Positions 27,245 to 49,150 of a DNA stretch of 64,000 nucleotides are shown piece after piece. The position numbers and the translations under genes are program-made. Origin of the DNA: Pectobacterium carotovorum (GTDB taxonomy: Bacteria; Pseudomonadota; Gammaproteobacteria; Enterobacterales; Enterobacteriaceae); assembly GCF_033898505.1 (NCBI RefSeq), contig NZ_JAXAFK010000005.1:217498-281497 (forward strand). The letters run 5' to 3'. How positions within the stretch are numbered: position 1 is the stretch's first letter; the number at the start of each line of letters is the position of its first letter. The notes beneath the pieces were generated by a model that was not told where the DNA came from, did not search any database, and saw only the letters and a list, made by a program, of their open reading frames with translations.

Positions 27245-28522
27245 ATGCCCATGTATGACGCTTCTCTTACCCTCACCGACGTCGACCCGGAACTGGCCGA
27301 CGCTATCCGGCATGAAGAACGCCGGCAGGAAACTCACATTGAACTCATCGCCTCAGAGAACTATGCCAGTCCACTGGTGATGGCGATCCAGAACTCCGTG
27401 TTCACCAACAAATATGCGGAAGGCTACCCAAGCAAGCGCTACTACAGCGGCTGTGAATATGTCGACGTGGCTGAACGTCTGGCTATCGAGCGGGCCAAAG
27501 CGCTGTTTGACTGCGATTATGCTAACGTCCAGCCTCACGCTGGCGCTCAGGCTAATGCGGCCGTGTTTCTGGCATTGACTAACCCGGGTGATACCGTGAT
27601 GGGCATGAATCTCGCTCAGGGCGGACATCTGACCCACGGTAACCCCTCCAACTTTTCTGGCCGTCACTACAAGATCGTCCCTTATGGGTTAGACCCTGAC
27701 ACAGGGCTGATCGACTACGATGAAATGGAGCATATTGCGTTGGAAACCCGGCCAAAGATGCTAATCGGAGGGTTCTCCGCCTATTCTCGCCACAAGGATT
27801 GGGCACGTATGCGCGCTATTGCTGACAAGGTGGGGGCTATCTTCTGGGTGGATATGGCTCACGTCGCCGGTTTGGTGGCTGCCGGAGAGTATCCGAATCC
27901 GCTTCCTCACGCGCATGTCGTAACCAGTACAACCCATAAGACTCTGCGCGGCCCGCGCGGCGGAATTATTTTAGCCAAAGGGCAGAGTGAGGAATTCTAC
28001 AAAAAGCTTAACTCCGCTGTGTTCCCCGGTATTCAGGGCGGCCCGTTGATGCACGTTATCGCAGCCAAAGCGGTGGCATTTAAGGAAGCGCTGCGCCCTG
28101 AATTCACGGTTTATCAGCGTCAGGTCGTGGCCAACGCCCGTGCCATGGCGCGCGTCCTCCAACTTCGTGGCTACAAGATTGTCTCTGATGGTACCGACAA
28201 CCATTTGATACTGATCGACCTGTCTGCCAGACCGTATACCGGTAAGGATGCCGATGCTGCACTGAGCGAGGCTTACATCACGACGAACAAGAATTCGGTG
28301 CCTAACGATCCGCGTTCCCCCTTTGTGACCTCAGGCCTGCGTATTGGAACGCCAGCCGTGACGACGCGCGGTTTTGGTGTGGCGGAATGCGAGCAACTGG
28401 CGGGATGGCTATGTGACGTACTGGATGGGCTTGGCGAAGGGAATGACGCATTAATAGCGGTACGCGATCGTGTGCGCCAGCAGGTAGTGGCGCTGTGCCG
28501 ACGCTATCCGGTGTACCAATAA
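27245..28522 (+). CDS. Serine hydroxymethyltransferase (probable second copy)
   Basis: PLP enzyme interconverting serine plus tetrahydrofolate and glycine plus methylene-THF, 425 aa. PLP lysine in [34 protein letters not shown] and [13 protein letters not shown] are standard GlyA motifs and all are intact. It departs from enterobacterial GlyA in several blocks ([20 protein letters not shown]; Arg for Ala after TLR), which suggests a different origin. ATG 27245 or ATG 27251 is the start. The housekeeping glyA is normally elsewhere in enterobacteria, so a paralogue is inferred. It could also act on other beta-hydroxy amino acids. Confidence 0.9.
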   Translation: MPMYDASLTLTDVDPELADAIRHEERRQETHIELIASENYASPLVMAIQNSVFTNKYAEGYPSKRYYSGCEYVDVAERLAIERAKALFDCDYANVQPHAGAQANAAVFLALTNPGDTVMGMNLAQGGHLTHGNPSNFSGRHYKIVPYGLDPDTGLIDYDEMEHIALETRPKMLIGGFSAYSRHKDWARMRAIADKVGAIFWVDMAHVAGLVAAGEYPNPLPHAHVVTSTTHKTLRGPRGGIILAKGQSEEFYKKLNSAVFPGIQGGPLMHVIAAKAVAFKEALRPEFTVYQRQVVANARAMARVLQLRGYKIVSDGTDNHLILIDLSARPYTGKDADAALSEAYITTNKNSVPNDPRSPFVTSGLRIGTPAVTTRGFGVAECEQLAGWLCDVLDGLGEGNDALIAVRDRVRQQVVALCRRYPVYQ

Positions 28523-28593
28523 GACAGGTGAAGTTTGTGCACAGGGATGTGTCGTCTCTCTATTGATGAGATGTGGAGCCGCTGCTTTATTCT

Positions 28594-29688
28594 TCAGGCC
28601 GAATCGGGGTCTTCATCAGGTGCGGTCAGCACCACGCGGGCGAGGGCGCCGGAACCTTGCGGTCGATTACTAAGGAAAAACTGCCCATCGTGCAACTGGG
28701 CAATGCGCGTCACGATACTCAGCCCGAGGCCGATACCGCCATAGCGGCTGTCCATGCGTACAAACGCCTTACTTAATTCACCGACCTTACTTTCATCGAT
28801 ACCCGGCCCTTCATCTTCGACCTGCAGTTCAATATGTTGCGATGTCCCCAGACTCACGGTGATCTGGCTTGCTTCCGGGCTATAGCGGTAGGCGTTTTCT
28901 ACCAGATTGCGTAGCAACAGCTGGAGCAGCGTGGCATCGCCGTGCAGCGTGATATCTTCTGGTGGTAATACCCATTTCAGCATCTGCTGACGCTTTTGCA
29001 GCATCTCGGTCAGCTCATCCTGCATGGGAAAAATGACATCTTTCAGGAACGCAACGTTTGGATGATGGCCTGCCGAAAAATCCTGTCCGACACGAGCAAG
29101 TAGCAAAAGCTGCTCCACCGTTTTCACCATTTTATCAATGCGTATGATGAGCGAGCTACAGTCAATCTGATGTTGCTGCTGGTGCAGTTCGAGGTGTAGC
29201 CGAATACCGGATAGCGGCGTGCGTAGTTCATGAGCGACATCCGCAGTAAATTGCCTGTCGCGTTTTAACGTTTCGTCCAGACGCTGGAAAAGCTGGTTGA
29301 TGGTGTGGGTGACAGCGGCGACTTCTTTAATGTTGCTCTGCTGCGGCAGCGGCTCCAGGTTTTCAGCCGTGCGATCCTGTAATTCTTCCTGTAGGCGAGA
29401 CAGCGGACGAGTGATCCAACTGACCGCCTGAAAGCACATGAGCAGCGTCAGGATGACCATCACCAGACTGGGGATACTGAGCGAGGCTATCGCTTCATTA
29501 ATCTCTTGATCGATCTGCATGTTCTGGGCGCTGGCGCTCAGGGATTTATCAACCAACAGGCCGATCTGTTCTTCGCTTTCGTGCCAAAGCCAGAATACGC
29601 TGATCATCTGGCAGACGAGCAGGATGCCGCCCAGTGCCAGCACTAAACGGCGGCGCATACTGGTCACCGTGTCGGCATCGTCCTTCAT
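28594..29688 (-). CDS. pmrB: Sensor histidine kinase PmrB (BasS)
   Basis: Inner-membrane sensor kinase, 364 aa. Two membrane helices (about 14-35 and 72-93) bracket a short periplasmic loop that contains two ExxE pairs (Glu37/Glu40 and Glu62/Glu65), the motif that senses ferric iron in Salmonella PmrB. HAMP follows; phosphorylated His153 is in [15 protein letters not shown]; ATPase boxes are [17 protein letters not shown] and GIGLGLSIV. It overlaps pmrA by four bases (ATGA). In P. carotovorum a PmrAB system is known to affect exoenzymes and antimicrobial peptide resistance. Confidence 0.94.
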   Translation of the reverse strand: MKDDADTVTSMRRRLVLALGGILLVCQMISVFWLWHESEEQIGLLVDKSLSASAQNMQIDQEINEAIASLSIPSLVMVILTLLMCFQAVSWITRPLSRLQEELQDRTAENLEPLPQQSNIKEVAAVTHTINQLFQRLDETLKRDRQFTADVAHELRTPLSGIRLHLELHQQQHQIDCSSLIIRIDKMVKTVEQLLLLARVGQDFSAGHHPNVAFLKDVIFPMQDELTEMLQKRQQMLKWVLPPEDITLHGDATLLQLLLRNLVENAYRYSPEASQITVSLGTSQHIELQVEDEGPGIDESKVGELSKAFVRMDSRYGGIGLGLSIVTRIAQLHDGQFFLSNRPQGSGALARVVLTAPDEDPDSA

Positions 29689-30353
29689 GGTTGTTCACCT
29701 TTAGTCAGCAGATAGCCAAAGCCTCGCAGGGTTCGGATACGGTCTTTCCCTATTTTTTGACGCAGATTATGGATATGCACTTCCAGCGAATTGGAGGACG
29801 GGTCGTCGTTCCAGGCATAAATATCCTGATGCAGAACTTCTCGGTGTACTTGAGAACCGGCTTTCAACATCAGGCGGGACAGTATGGCAAATTCTTTCGG
29901 CGTCAGCACCACCGGTTTTTCGTCCAGCAACACCTGCTGGTTGTTTAAATCCAACGTAATGTTGTCGACCTGTATCCGGCTGTTGCTTGAGCCCTGATTG
30001 CGGCGAATCAGCGCGCGCACGCGCGCCTGTAATTCCGTCAGTGCGAAAGGCTTGGCGAGATAATCGTCTGCTCCGACATCCAGCCCGTTGACGCGATCGT
30101 TGACTTTATCCCGTGCCGTTAAGATGAGTACGGGATGTTGGTAGTTATTCTTACGCCAGCGTGATAACAGGGCAAGCCCGTCGTCGTCCGGTAAACCCAG
30201 ATCGAGAATGACCAGGCTGTAGTGCGCGCTGCTGATGAGCGCGTCTGCTTCTTTAGCTGTGCCTGCGCAATCGCAGGCATAACCTTCATGACTCAACGCC
30301 AATAATAATCCTTCCTGCAACAACTTATCGTCTTCAACAATCAATAATTTCAT
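29685..30353 (-). CDS. pmrA: Response regulator PmrA (BasR)
   Basis: OmpR-family response regulator, 222 aa like E. coli BasR. Receiver 1-115 with the phospho-Asp51 ([14 protein letters not shown]), Thr/Lys in LTARDK and KPFALTEL; winged helix from about 125 ([13 protein letters not shown]...[17 protein letters not shown]). The ATG at 30353 is used; the six-residue longer form would extend into eptA. It is overlapped on both sides (eptA stop and pmrB start), so the three genes are one operon. Confidence 0.95.
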   Translation of the reverse strand: MKLLIVEDDKLLQEGLLLALSHEGYACDCAGTAKEADALISSAHYSLVILDLGLPDDDGLALLSRWRKNNYQHPVLILTARDKVNDRVNGLDVGADDYLAKPFALTELQARVRALIRRNQGSSNSRIQVDNITLDLNNQQVLLDEKPVVLTPKEFAILSRLMLKAGSQVHREVLHQDIYAWNDDPSSNSLEVHIHNLRQKIGKDRIRTLRGFGYLLTKGEQP

Positions 30354-31996
30354 GTTGCCTTGTCCCTGCACGGCTGAAGGATATCGAGCTGAGGCTGATA
30401 TTCTTTCGTGGCGATAGTAAACATCCCCAGTATGGTATGGAAAAGATTATCTTGCGAATACTCCTGCTGTTTCGCGTTCTGGCGCAGGCAGGTGTCCTGA
30501 ATGGCCTGCTGCTGCTGGTAACCCGGCGATAACCACATCAGCATCGGTACGTGCGTTTGCTGCTTGGGCGCAATAGAGTAGGGCATGCTGTGCAGATAGA
30601 TACCGTTCTCTCCTAACGATTCGCCGTGGTCGGACAGGTAAACCAGTGAGGTATTAAATTTATCCTCATGCTGTTTCAGTAAATTGATCGCTTTATCCAG
30701 AACAAAATCGACATACAGGATCGTATTGTCATACGTGTTGGTCAGCGCTTCCTGCGTACAGGTTTGAATCTGGTTGGTATCACAGGTTGGGGTAAATTTC
30801 TTAAAGGCGTCAGGGTAGCGCTGGTAATAGCTCGGGCCGTGGCTGCCTATGGTGTGTAATACGATAATCCCGTCGTTATCGAGCTTATTGATATAGTCTT
30901 CGACGCCGTGGAATAACGCTTCATCGTGGCATTCGCCGCTGGTGCATAATCCCGGCAGTTTTAGCGATGTCACATCAACCATTGGCACACGCGTACAGAC
31001 ATCTTTGCAGCCGCCGTCATTTTCCTGCCAGAGCACGTTAACTTTTGCCCGTTGTAAGATATCGAGCAACCCTTCCTGATGGCTGGCTAAGCCACCATCA
31101 AAGCCCTGGCGCGGCATGTTGGAAAACATGCACGGAACGGAAACACCTGTTGATGTGCCGCACGATGAGGTGTTGTCAAAATAAACCACGTTGTCTTTCG
31201 CCAGCAGCGGGTTGGTTTCCTTCTCATAGCCACCCAGCGAAAAGTTTTGTGCCCGCGATGTCTCGCCGACGACCAGAATAACCAGATTCTTTTTTGCAGT
31301 AGGGGACGATGATGGCACTTTGTGGGCATCCAGACCAATCTGTACCAAAGGTAGATTAGCCAGCGCGGTGTGCTTATGGTAGGACAAGCTGGCCGCCACA
31401 ATATTGCTGGGGGTGATCGCTTTTACCAGCTCTTTGTTATTACGCATGAACGAGGCGTAATCTTTATAAAAGAACGCTGCGACAGATAAAATGGCGAATA
31501 ACGAAATAATGACGCTAAGAAAGCGCATACCAATGTAGAGCGTCGTCGGTTTGGCTGGCTTTATTTTTATCCAGACGGCGAGCGCGGCGGGAATGACACC
31601 AATAAAGAATACCCAGGCGACAAGCTGTGGCGTAAGCAGTGAAAAAGATTCGCTGGCCGTTGTCTCCACAATATTCTGAACCATGGTGCGGTCAATGATA
31701 ATGCCGTAGTTCAGCATGAAGTACTGCGCGGCGGCACCGGTCAGCAGGAAGAAAACAATGACGGCCTTACGCAGGTAAGGGGCCGCCAGAAGGGTAAAAA
31801 TAATATTCAGCACCGCGAAAATTACAACGGGCATGCTGAGAAAGAAAGGGATATTGATCCAGTCTGTCATGTCCAGCAGTTGCAGCGTCTGACGGTAGTA
31901 GGCGATGTTCTGGACCAGAGTAATAAAGGCAGAAAAGATCAGCACGAACGTGATGCTGCTTAGGTGTGGTCTGCCCATCGGTATTAGTTTTTTCAT
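30350..31996 (-). CDS. eptA: Lipid A phosphoethanolamine transferase EptA (PmrC)
   Basis: Inner-membrane enzyme that adds phosphoethanolamine to lipid A and so lowers binding of cationic peptides and polymyxin; 548 aa (E. coli 547). N-terminal membrane domain of five helices (about 10-200), then a periplasmic alkaline-phosphatase-fold domain. Catalytic features: [10 protein letters not shown] with metal-binding Glu, [15 protein letters not shown] with the nucleophilic Thr, and [13 protein letters not shown] metal ligands. Starts 62 bases downstream of the PmrA-box-like site and is first in eptA-pmrA-pmrB. Confidence 0.95.
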   Translation of the reverse strand: MKKLIPMGRPHLSSITFVLIFSAFITLVQNIAYYRQTLQLLDMTDWINIPFFLSMPVVIFAVLNIIFTLLAAPYLRKAVIVFFLLTGAAAQYFMLNYGIIIDRTMVQNIVETTASESFSLLTPQLVAWVFFIGVIPAALAVWIKIKPAKPTTLYIGMRFLSVIISLFAILSVAAFFYKDYASFMRNNKELVKAITPSNIVAASLSYHKHTALANLPLVQIGLDAHKVPSSSPTAKKNLVILVVGETSRAQNFSLGGYEKETNPLLAKDNVVYFDNTSSCGTSTGVSVPCMFSNMPRQGFDGGLASHQEGLLDILQRAKVNVLWQENDGGCKDVCTRVPMVDVTSLKLPGLCTSGECHDEALFHGVEDYINKLDNDGIIVLHTIGSHGPSYYQRYPDAFKKFTPTCDTNQIQTCTQEALTNTYDNTILYVDFVLDKAINLLKQHEDKFNTSLVYLSDHGESLGENGIYLHSMPYSIAPKQQTHVPMLMWLSPGYQQQQAIQDTCLRQNAKQQEYSQDNLFHTILGMFTIATKEYQPQLDILQPCRDKAT

Positions 31997-32057
31997 ACAC
32001 GTCTCTCGTGATTTCCATGATGGAGAGGAAAGAAGACGCTGACTCTAGCGGGATTAA

Positions 32058-32074
32058 ATTAATACAACCTTAAG
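32058..32074 (-). promoter_or_regulatory. PmrA-box-like site upstream of eptA
   Basis: On the minus strand, CTTAAG-GTTGT-ATTAAT is a direct repeat of two TTAA half-sites with five-base spacing, agreeing with the PmrA box YTTAAK-N5-YTTAAK, including the GTT after the first half. A TAGAGT -10 (32042-32047 on the plus coordinates) is placed so that the box overlaps the -35 position, as in other PmrA-activated promoters. The second half-site has A instead of Y. Confidence 0.65.
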
Positions 32075-32148
32075 AGGTAGCCCGTTAAATTCAGGGACGC
32101 GAGAGTGGACATTTGCTAGACTATGTCCCTTGTCAATACAAAATAAAG

Positions 32149-32307
32149 ATACCCGTCATACTTCAAGCTGCTTGTGCGTTGGCCGCCCTTACTCGCCCCA
32201 GTCACTTACCTGAGTAAGCCCCTGGGGATTTGCGTGGTTGCCGCGTTACAAGGCCATAAATGGGCCTTGCCTTAAAGGAGCAACGCAGCTCGAATTATTT
32301 AGGGGAT
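32149..32307. repeat. ERIC element with an internal hairpin insertion, upstream of yheO
   Basis: An ERIC repeat of 159 bases: left end ATACCCGTCATACTTCAAGC, core GCCCCAGTCACTTACCTGAG, right end CAGCTCGAATTATTTAGGGG. It is about 30 bases longer than a standard copy because of an extra segment with the perfect hairpin CAAGGCC-ATAAATG-GGCCTTG (32249-32269). Its right end overlaps the translation start region of yheO. Confidence 0.9.
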
Positions 32308-32332
32308 AATGATGCTGAGGGTGGTGTCTGCC

Positions 32333-33055
32333 ATGTCTAATTCGCTTGTATCTGGCGAATCTTATGAGCTTGATTTGCTGGATGAACGTCCTTTCAGCCA
32401 GACGGACTATGAGATCCTGAAATCGTATGAAGCGGTGGTTGATGGCTTGGCCATGTTGATTGGCGAGCACTGTGAGATTGTGTTGCACTCGCTTGAGGAT
32501 CTTAAATGTTCCGCCGTGCGTATTGCGAATGGAGAACATACCGGCAGGAAGATTGGCTCGCCGATTACGGATCTTGCATTGCGTATGCTGCATGACATGG
32601 CAGGTGAAGATAGCAGCGTATCGAAGGCCTATTTTACCCGTGCCAAAAGCGGTGTGTTGATGAAGTCAGTCACGATTGCAATCCGTAATCGCGATCAGCG
32701 CGTGATTGGGCTGCTGTGCATCAACATGAATCTGGACGTCCCTTTCTCCCAGATAGTGCAGACCTTTATCCCCCCTGAAACGCATGATGCGGCATCTTCT
32801 GTTAACTTTGCATCATCGGTTGACGACCTCGTGGCACAAACGCTGGAATTTTCGATCGAAGAAGTTAATGCGGATCGCAACGTCTCTAATAATGCGAAGA
32901 ATCGCCAGATCGTACTGAGCCTGTATGAGAAAGGCATCTTTGATATTAAAGATGCCATCAACCAGGTTGCAGAACGTCTCAATATCTCCAAACACACGGT
33001 CTACCTTTATATCCGTCAATTCAAAAGCGGCGACTTCAGCGGGCACGAACGTTAA
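32333..33055 (+). CDS. yheO: YheO-family transcriptional regulator
   Basis: Predicted DNA-binding protein, 240 aa from ATG 32333 (MSNSL), equal in length to E. coli YheO. An N-terminal YheO/PAS-like domain (about 20-140; [20 protein letters not shown]) is followed by a C-terminal helix-turn-helix ([21 protein letters not shown]). Two ATGs at 32309 and 32312 in the same frame have the AGGGG of the ERIC end as Shine-Dalgarno and may be used instead. Its stop overlaps tusD by one base (TAATG). Ligand and targets unknown. Confidence 0.92.
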   Translation: MSNSLVSGESYELDLLDERPFSQTDYEILKSYEAVVDGLAMLIGEHCEIVLHSLEDLKCSAVRIANGEHTGRKIGSPITDLALRMLHDMAGEDSSVSKAYFTRAKSGVLMKSVTIAIRNRDQRVIGLLCINMNLDVPFSQIVQTFIPPETHDAASSVNFASSVDDLVAQTLEFSIEEVNADRNVSNNAKNRQIVLSLYEKGIFDIKDAINQVAERLNISKHTVYLYIRQFKSGDFSGHER

Positions 33056-33444
33056 TGCTGAATTACTGTTTGCTGGTGACCGGCCCTGCCTATGGCACAC
33101 AGCAGGCGAGCAGCGCGTTGCAGTTTGCGCAGGCGCTGTTGGCGGAGGGGCACAGCTTGAAAAGTGTGTTCTTCTATCGGGAAGGCGTGTTGAATGCCAA
33201 CCAGCTGACGTCGCCCGCTAACGATGAATTTGATCTTGTACGCGCCTGGCAGCAGTTGGGCGAAACGCATCAGGTGGCGCTGAATGTCTGCGTTGCTGCG
33301 GCGCTGCGCCGAGGTGTGACCGATGCTCAGCAAGCTGCTCAGCTCAACCTTGCAGGCGCAAATCTGCAACCCGGCTTTGTGCTTAGCGGGCTGGGGGAGC
33401 TGGCGCAATCGGTGCTGACCTGCGATCGGGTTATTCAGTTTTAA
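33055..33444 (+). CDS. tusD: Sulfurtransferase TusD
   Basis: Catalytic subunit of the TusBCD complex, which relays sulfur from TusA to TusE for 2-thiouridine formation at tRNA position 34. It is 129 aa with the sulfur-accepting Cys79 ([13 protein letters not shown]), corresponding to Cys78 of E. coli TusD. Overlaps yheO by one base and precedes tusC by nine bases. Confidence 0.96.
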   Translation: MLNYCLLVTGPAYGTQQASSALQFAQALLAEGHSLKSVFFYREGVLNANQLTSPANDEFDLVRAWQQLGETHQVALNVCVAAALRRGVTDAQQAAQLNLAGANLQPGFVLSGLGELAQSVLTCDRVIQF

Positions 33445-33453
33445 GGTAGCGTT

Positions 33454-33813
33454 ATGAAGCGAGTCGCATTTGTTTTTACGCATTCTCCACATGGGAGCGC
33501 TTCCGGGCGAGAGGGTCTGGATGCGCTATTGGCGATGTCTGCCCTGACGGAAGAAATTGGCGTATTTTTTGTCGGCGATGGTGTACTTCAACTGCTGCCA
33601 CAGCAACAGCCGGACCAGATTTTGATGCGTAATTACATCGCAACGTTTGGCGTGCTGCCGCTGTACGATATCGACCGTTGCTATCTGTGCGAAGCGTCCG
33701 TGCGCCAGCGTGGGTTGAATATCGATACGGACTGGGTTTTGGATGTGGAGCTGTTAGCGCCGGAAGCCTGGCGCAGCAAACTGGCCAGCTATCATTCCAT
33801 CCTTTCATTCTAG
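33454..33813 (+). CDS. tusC: Sulfur relay protein TusC
   Basis: Non-catalytic subunit of the TusBCD heterohexamer, 119 aa. The DsrE/F-fold opening [20 protein letters not shown] and end ASYHSILSF match the family. Lies between tusD and tusB in one operon. Confidence 0.96.
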   Translation: MKRVAFVFTHSPHGSASGREGLDALLAMSALTEEIGVFFVGDGVLQLLPQQQPDQILMRNYIATFGVLPLYDIDRCYLCEASVRQRGLNIDTDWVLDVELLAPEAWRSKLASYHSILSF

Positions 33814-33831
33814 CGACGGACCTCTCCCTTT

Positions 33832-34119
33832 ATGCTGCATACGCTCTCATGTTCCCCTTATCACGCTGATCTGGATACCCTGTTACAGGGTCTGGATGAA
33901 GGTGATGTTTTAGTCTTATTGCAGGATGGTGTTATCGCGGCTCTGGCTGGTGGAAACATTCTCCATCGTCTTCTGGATTCAGCGGTTCCTCTCTATGCGC
34001 TCCGGCCTGATGTTGTTGCGAGAGGCATGACTGAACAAATTTCAAACAGTGTAGTGCTCATTGACTATAATGAATTTGTTCAACTGACAGTGGAGCACCC
34101 GCAGCAACTCGCGTGGTAA
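33832..34119 (+). CDS. tusB: Sulfur relay protein TusB
   Basis: Small subunit of TusBCD, 95 aa, DsrH-like. MLHTLSCSPYHADLDTLLQ and the C-terminal DYNEFVQLTVEHP are typical. Eighteen bases after tusC. The str operon promoter begins only 21 bases after its stop. Confidence 0.95.
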   Translation: MLHTLSCSPYHADLDTLLQGLDEGDVLVLLQDGVIAALAGGNILHRLLDSAVPLYALRPDVVARGMTEQISNSVVLIDYNEFVQLTVEHPQQLAW

Positions 34120-34140
34120 CGCCGAATTTTTGTATATTTC

Positions 34141-35192
<1,052 letters not shown>

Positions 35193-35279
35193 TCCCTTCG
35201 TTGTAGTAATGCTAACCAAGCGGGCGCTAAAAATAGCCAACCCGCTTGGGTTAACTAAATTGAACGCCCTAGTATATAG

Positions 35280-37403
<2,124 letters not shown>

Positions 37404-37457
37404 GCCTCAGGGTTAAAACAAAATCCCGTGCTCTCTCCATAGGGGGAGAGCATTTGA

Positions 37458-38657
<1,200 letters not shown>

Positions 38658-38679
38658 TCGCTGATAAGCTTAATGCATG

Positions 38680-38705
38680 AAAAAGGCACTTCGGTGCCTT
38701 TTTTT
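38680..38705 (+). terminator. str operon terminator
   Basis: AAAAGGCAC-TTCG-GTGCCTTTTTTT, nine-bp stem with UUCG tetraloop, 23 bases after tufA. Confidence 0.92.
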
Positions 38706-38774
38706 ATGGCGGAGATTCAGAGCTACACCCGTCGTATCGTCGTAAGCAACATTGAAAATTGCTTCCGGCTATTT

Positions 38775-38800
38775 TTTACATCTGAACGATCAGATGTAAA
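38775..38800. repeat. Perfect 11-bp palindrome between tufA and bfd
   Basis: TTTACATCTGA-ACGA-TCAGATGTAAA. It lies after the tufA terminator and has no T-tract of its own, so it is more likely an operator or an mRNA/cruciform structure in the bfd upstream region than a terminator. Confidence 0.75.
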
Positions 38801-38804
38801 TTGA

Positions 38805-38823
38805 AATAAAAACAATTCTTATT
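38805..38823. promoter_or_regulatory. Possible Fur box upstream of bfd
   Basis: AATAAAAACAATTCTTATT matches the 19-bp Fur consensus at 12 positions by hand count. bfd is repressed by Fur in E. coli, which supports the call. Confidence 0.4.
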
Positions 38824-38932
38824 TACAATGACTCGATTGGTTAAAAAATCGCTAGGAGCGGTTTCAAATACCGTTGCAGTGTTCCGAAAGGTAGCGTGAA
38901 AGACACTCGCGATAACAATGAGTCATTCTGGT

Positions 38933-39127
38933 ATGTATGTTTGTTTGTGCAACGCAATTTCTGACAAAACTATTCGTAATGCTGTTCGTCAGCACCAGCC
39001 TCAATCTATGCAGCAACTACGCAAACTCGTTCCTATTGGGACAGACTGTGGTAAATGCATTCGTCAGGCGCGTGTCATTTTCGAGGAAGAGCAAGCTAAA
39101 ATTCCTGACATGTATGAAGTAGCATAA
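38933..39127 (+). CDS. bfd: Bacterioferritin-associated ferredoxin
   Basis: [2Fe-2S] ferredoxin that reduces bacterioferritin to release stored iron, 64 aa. Iron-sulfur cysteines in [10 protein letters not shown] and [13 protein letters not shown] 38933 matches the E. coli start; ATG 38918 would add MSHSG. Lies 72 bases before bfr and is expected to be iron-repressed. Confidence 0.95.
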   Translation: MYVCLCNAISDKTIRNAVRQHQPQSMQQLRKLVPIGTDCGKCIRQARVIFEEEQAKIPDMYEVA

Positions 39128-39199
39128 AATGTAGGGTCGTTTTTTTGACTCTCTGCTTACCGGTTCTACACTTTAAGAACTGGAGCGGAGGAGCATGTC

Positions 39200-39673
39200 A
39201 TGAAAGGCGATAAAAAAGTCATTACATACCTGAATAAGTTATTGGGCAACGAGCTGGTAGCCATTAACCAATATTTTCTTCATGCCCGCATGTTTAAAAA
39301 CTGGGGCTTAACCCGTCTTAACGATCACGAATATCATGAGTCTATTGACGAAATGAAGCACGCAGATCGCTACATTGAACGTATCCTGTTTCTTGAAGGC
39401 ATTCCGAATTTACAGGATTTGGGTAAGTTAAATATTGGTGAAGATGTCGAAGAGATTTTACGTTCTGATCTTCAACTTGAGTTGGATGGCGCAAAGAATC
39501 TGCGCGAGGCGATTGCCTATGCCGATTCGGTGCATGACTACGTCAGCAGGGATTTAATGATAGAAATTCTTGCTGATGAAGAAGGGCACATCGACTGGTT
39601 AGAAACTGAGTTGGATTTGATTTCACGCCTTGGTATACAAAACTATCTTCAAGCTCAGTTGAAAGCTGAGTAA
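39200..39673 (+). CDS. bfr: Bacterioferritin
   Basis: 157 aa subunit of the 24-mer haem-containing ferritin that stores iron. All ferroxidase residues are present (Glu18, Glu51, His54, Glu94, Glu127, His130) and the haem ligand is Met52. GGAGCGGAGGAG lies ahead of the ATG. Pairs with bfd. Confidence 0.98.
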   Translation: MKGDKKVITYLNKLLGNELVAINQYFLHARMFKNWGLTRLNDHEYHESIDEMKHADRYIERILFLEGIPNLQDLGKLNIGEDVEEILRSDLQLELDGAKNLREAIAYADSVHDYVSRDLMIEILADEEGHIDWLETELDLISRLGIQNYLQAQLKAE

Positions 39674-39770
39674 CATGGCATCATAAATCTCTTATGTGCC
39701 CTATAGCCTAACTCCGGCCGGACTCAGACACATCGCTCCGGCCGCGTTTAAAATCATTTTATCCTGCTTA

Positions 39771-39798
39771 TTGCTTCCTCAGCCAATTTGCGTATAAT
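39771..39798 (+). promoter_or_regulatory. S10 operon promoter
   Basis: TTGCTT (39771-39776), 16-base spacer, TATAAT (39793-39798). It gives a leader of about 175 bases before rpsJ. Confidence 0.85.
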
Positions 39799-39804
39799 GC
39801 GCGA

Positions 39805-40292
<488 letters not shown>

Positions 40293-40312
40293 TCAGGTCA
40301 TTGAGCGATTGA

Positions 40313-42708
<2,396 letters not shown>

Positions 42709-42721
42709 TCTTAGAGGATAA

Positions 42722-43003
<282 letters not shown>

Positions 43004-43008
43004 GGTAG

Positions 43009-44937
<1,929 letters not shown>

Positions 44938-44960
44938 TAAAGTAGCGCTCTTCTCTTATG

Positions 44961-44993
44961 ATAAACGGCTCTGCAAAGGGCCGTTTATTTTTT
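44961..44993 (+). terminator. S10 operon terminator
   Basis: ATAAACGGCTCT-GCAA-AGGGCCGTTTAT, a 12-bp stem with one GU pair, followed by TTTTT. Some read-through into spc is usual in E. coli. Confidence 0.85.
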
Positions 44994-45014
44994 CTACCCA
45001 TACCAAGGAAGCGG

Positions 45015-45023
45015 TGTTATAAT
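45015..45023 (+). promoter_or_regulatory. spc operon promoter (extended -10)
   Basis: TGTTATAAT is an extended -10 (TGn-TATAAT). The -35 region near 44993-45000 overlaps the end of the S10 terminator and is weak. Confidence 0.7.
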
Positions 45024-45088
45024 GCTGCGCCCTCAATTATGGGGTATTTAATGGCCCGAAAGGGTCCTAAAGTAGTAGTTGACATTAG

Positions 45089-46670
<1,582 letters not shown>

Positions 46671-46697
46671 TTGTCACCAATTGAATCACGGGAGTAA

Positions 46698-47096
<399 letters not shown>

Positions 47097-47108
47097 TCGG
47101 GAGGAAAA

Positions 47109-47642
47109 ATGTCTCGTGTTGCAAAAGCACCCGTCGTCATTCCTGCCGGCGTAGAGGTAAAACTCAACGGTCAGGATATTTCGATTAAGGGTAAAAACGG
47201 CGAGCTGAGTCGTAAGATCCACGATGCTGTTGAAGTGAAACAAGCTGACAACGCTCTGACTTTCGCCCCGCGCGAAGGTTTCGTTGACGGATGGGCCCAA
47301 GCGGGCACCACTCGCGCTCTGTTGAACGCAATGGTTATCGGTGTTACCGAAGGCTTCACTAAGAAGCTGCAACTGGTTGGTGTTGGTTACCGTGCTGCTG
47401 TTAAAGGCAATGTGGTTAACCTGTCTCTTGGGTTCTCGCACCCAGTAGATCACGCACTGCCGGCAGGTATTACTGCAGAATGCCCAAGCCAAACTGAAAT
47501 CGTACTGAAAGGTGCTGATAAGCAGGTTATTGGTCAGGTTGCTGCGGAATTACGCGCCTACCGTCGTCCTGAGCCTTACAAAGGCAAGGGTGTCCGTTAC
47601 GCCGACGAAGTCGTGCGTACCAAAGAGGCTAAGAAGAAGTAA
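47109..47642 (+). CDS. rplF: 50S ribosomal protein L6
   Basis: 177 aa protein at the base of the L7/L12 stalk. Two repeated L6 domains; [14 protein letters not shown] is the conserved C-terminal block. Confidence 0.99.
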   Translation: MSRVAKAPVVIPAGVEVKLNGQDISIKGKNGELSRKIHDAVEVKQADNALTFAPREGFVDGWAQAGTTRALLNAMVIGVTEGFTKKLQLVGVGYRAAVKGNVVNLSLGFSHPVDHALPAGITAECPSQTEIVLKGADKQVIGQVAAELRAYRRPEPYKGKGVRYADEVVRTKEAKKK

Positions 47643-48005
<363 letters not shown>

Positions 48006-48010
48006 GGTAG

Positions 48011-49143
<1,133 letters not shown>

Positions 49144-49150
49144 GTAGCAG

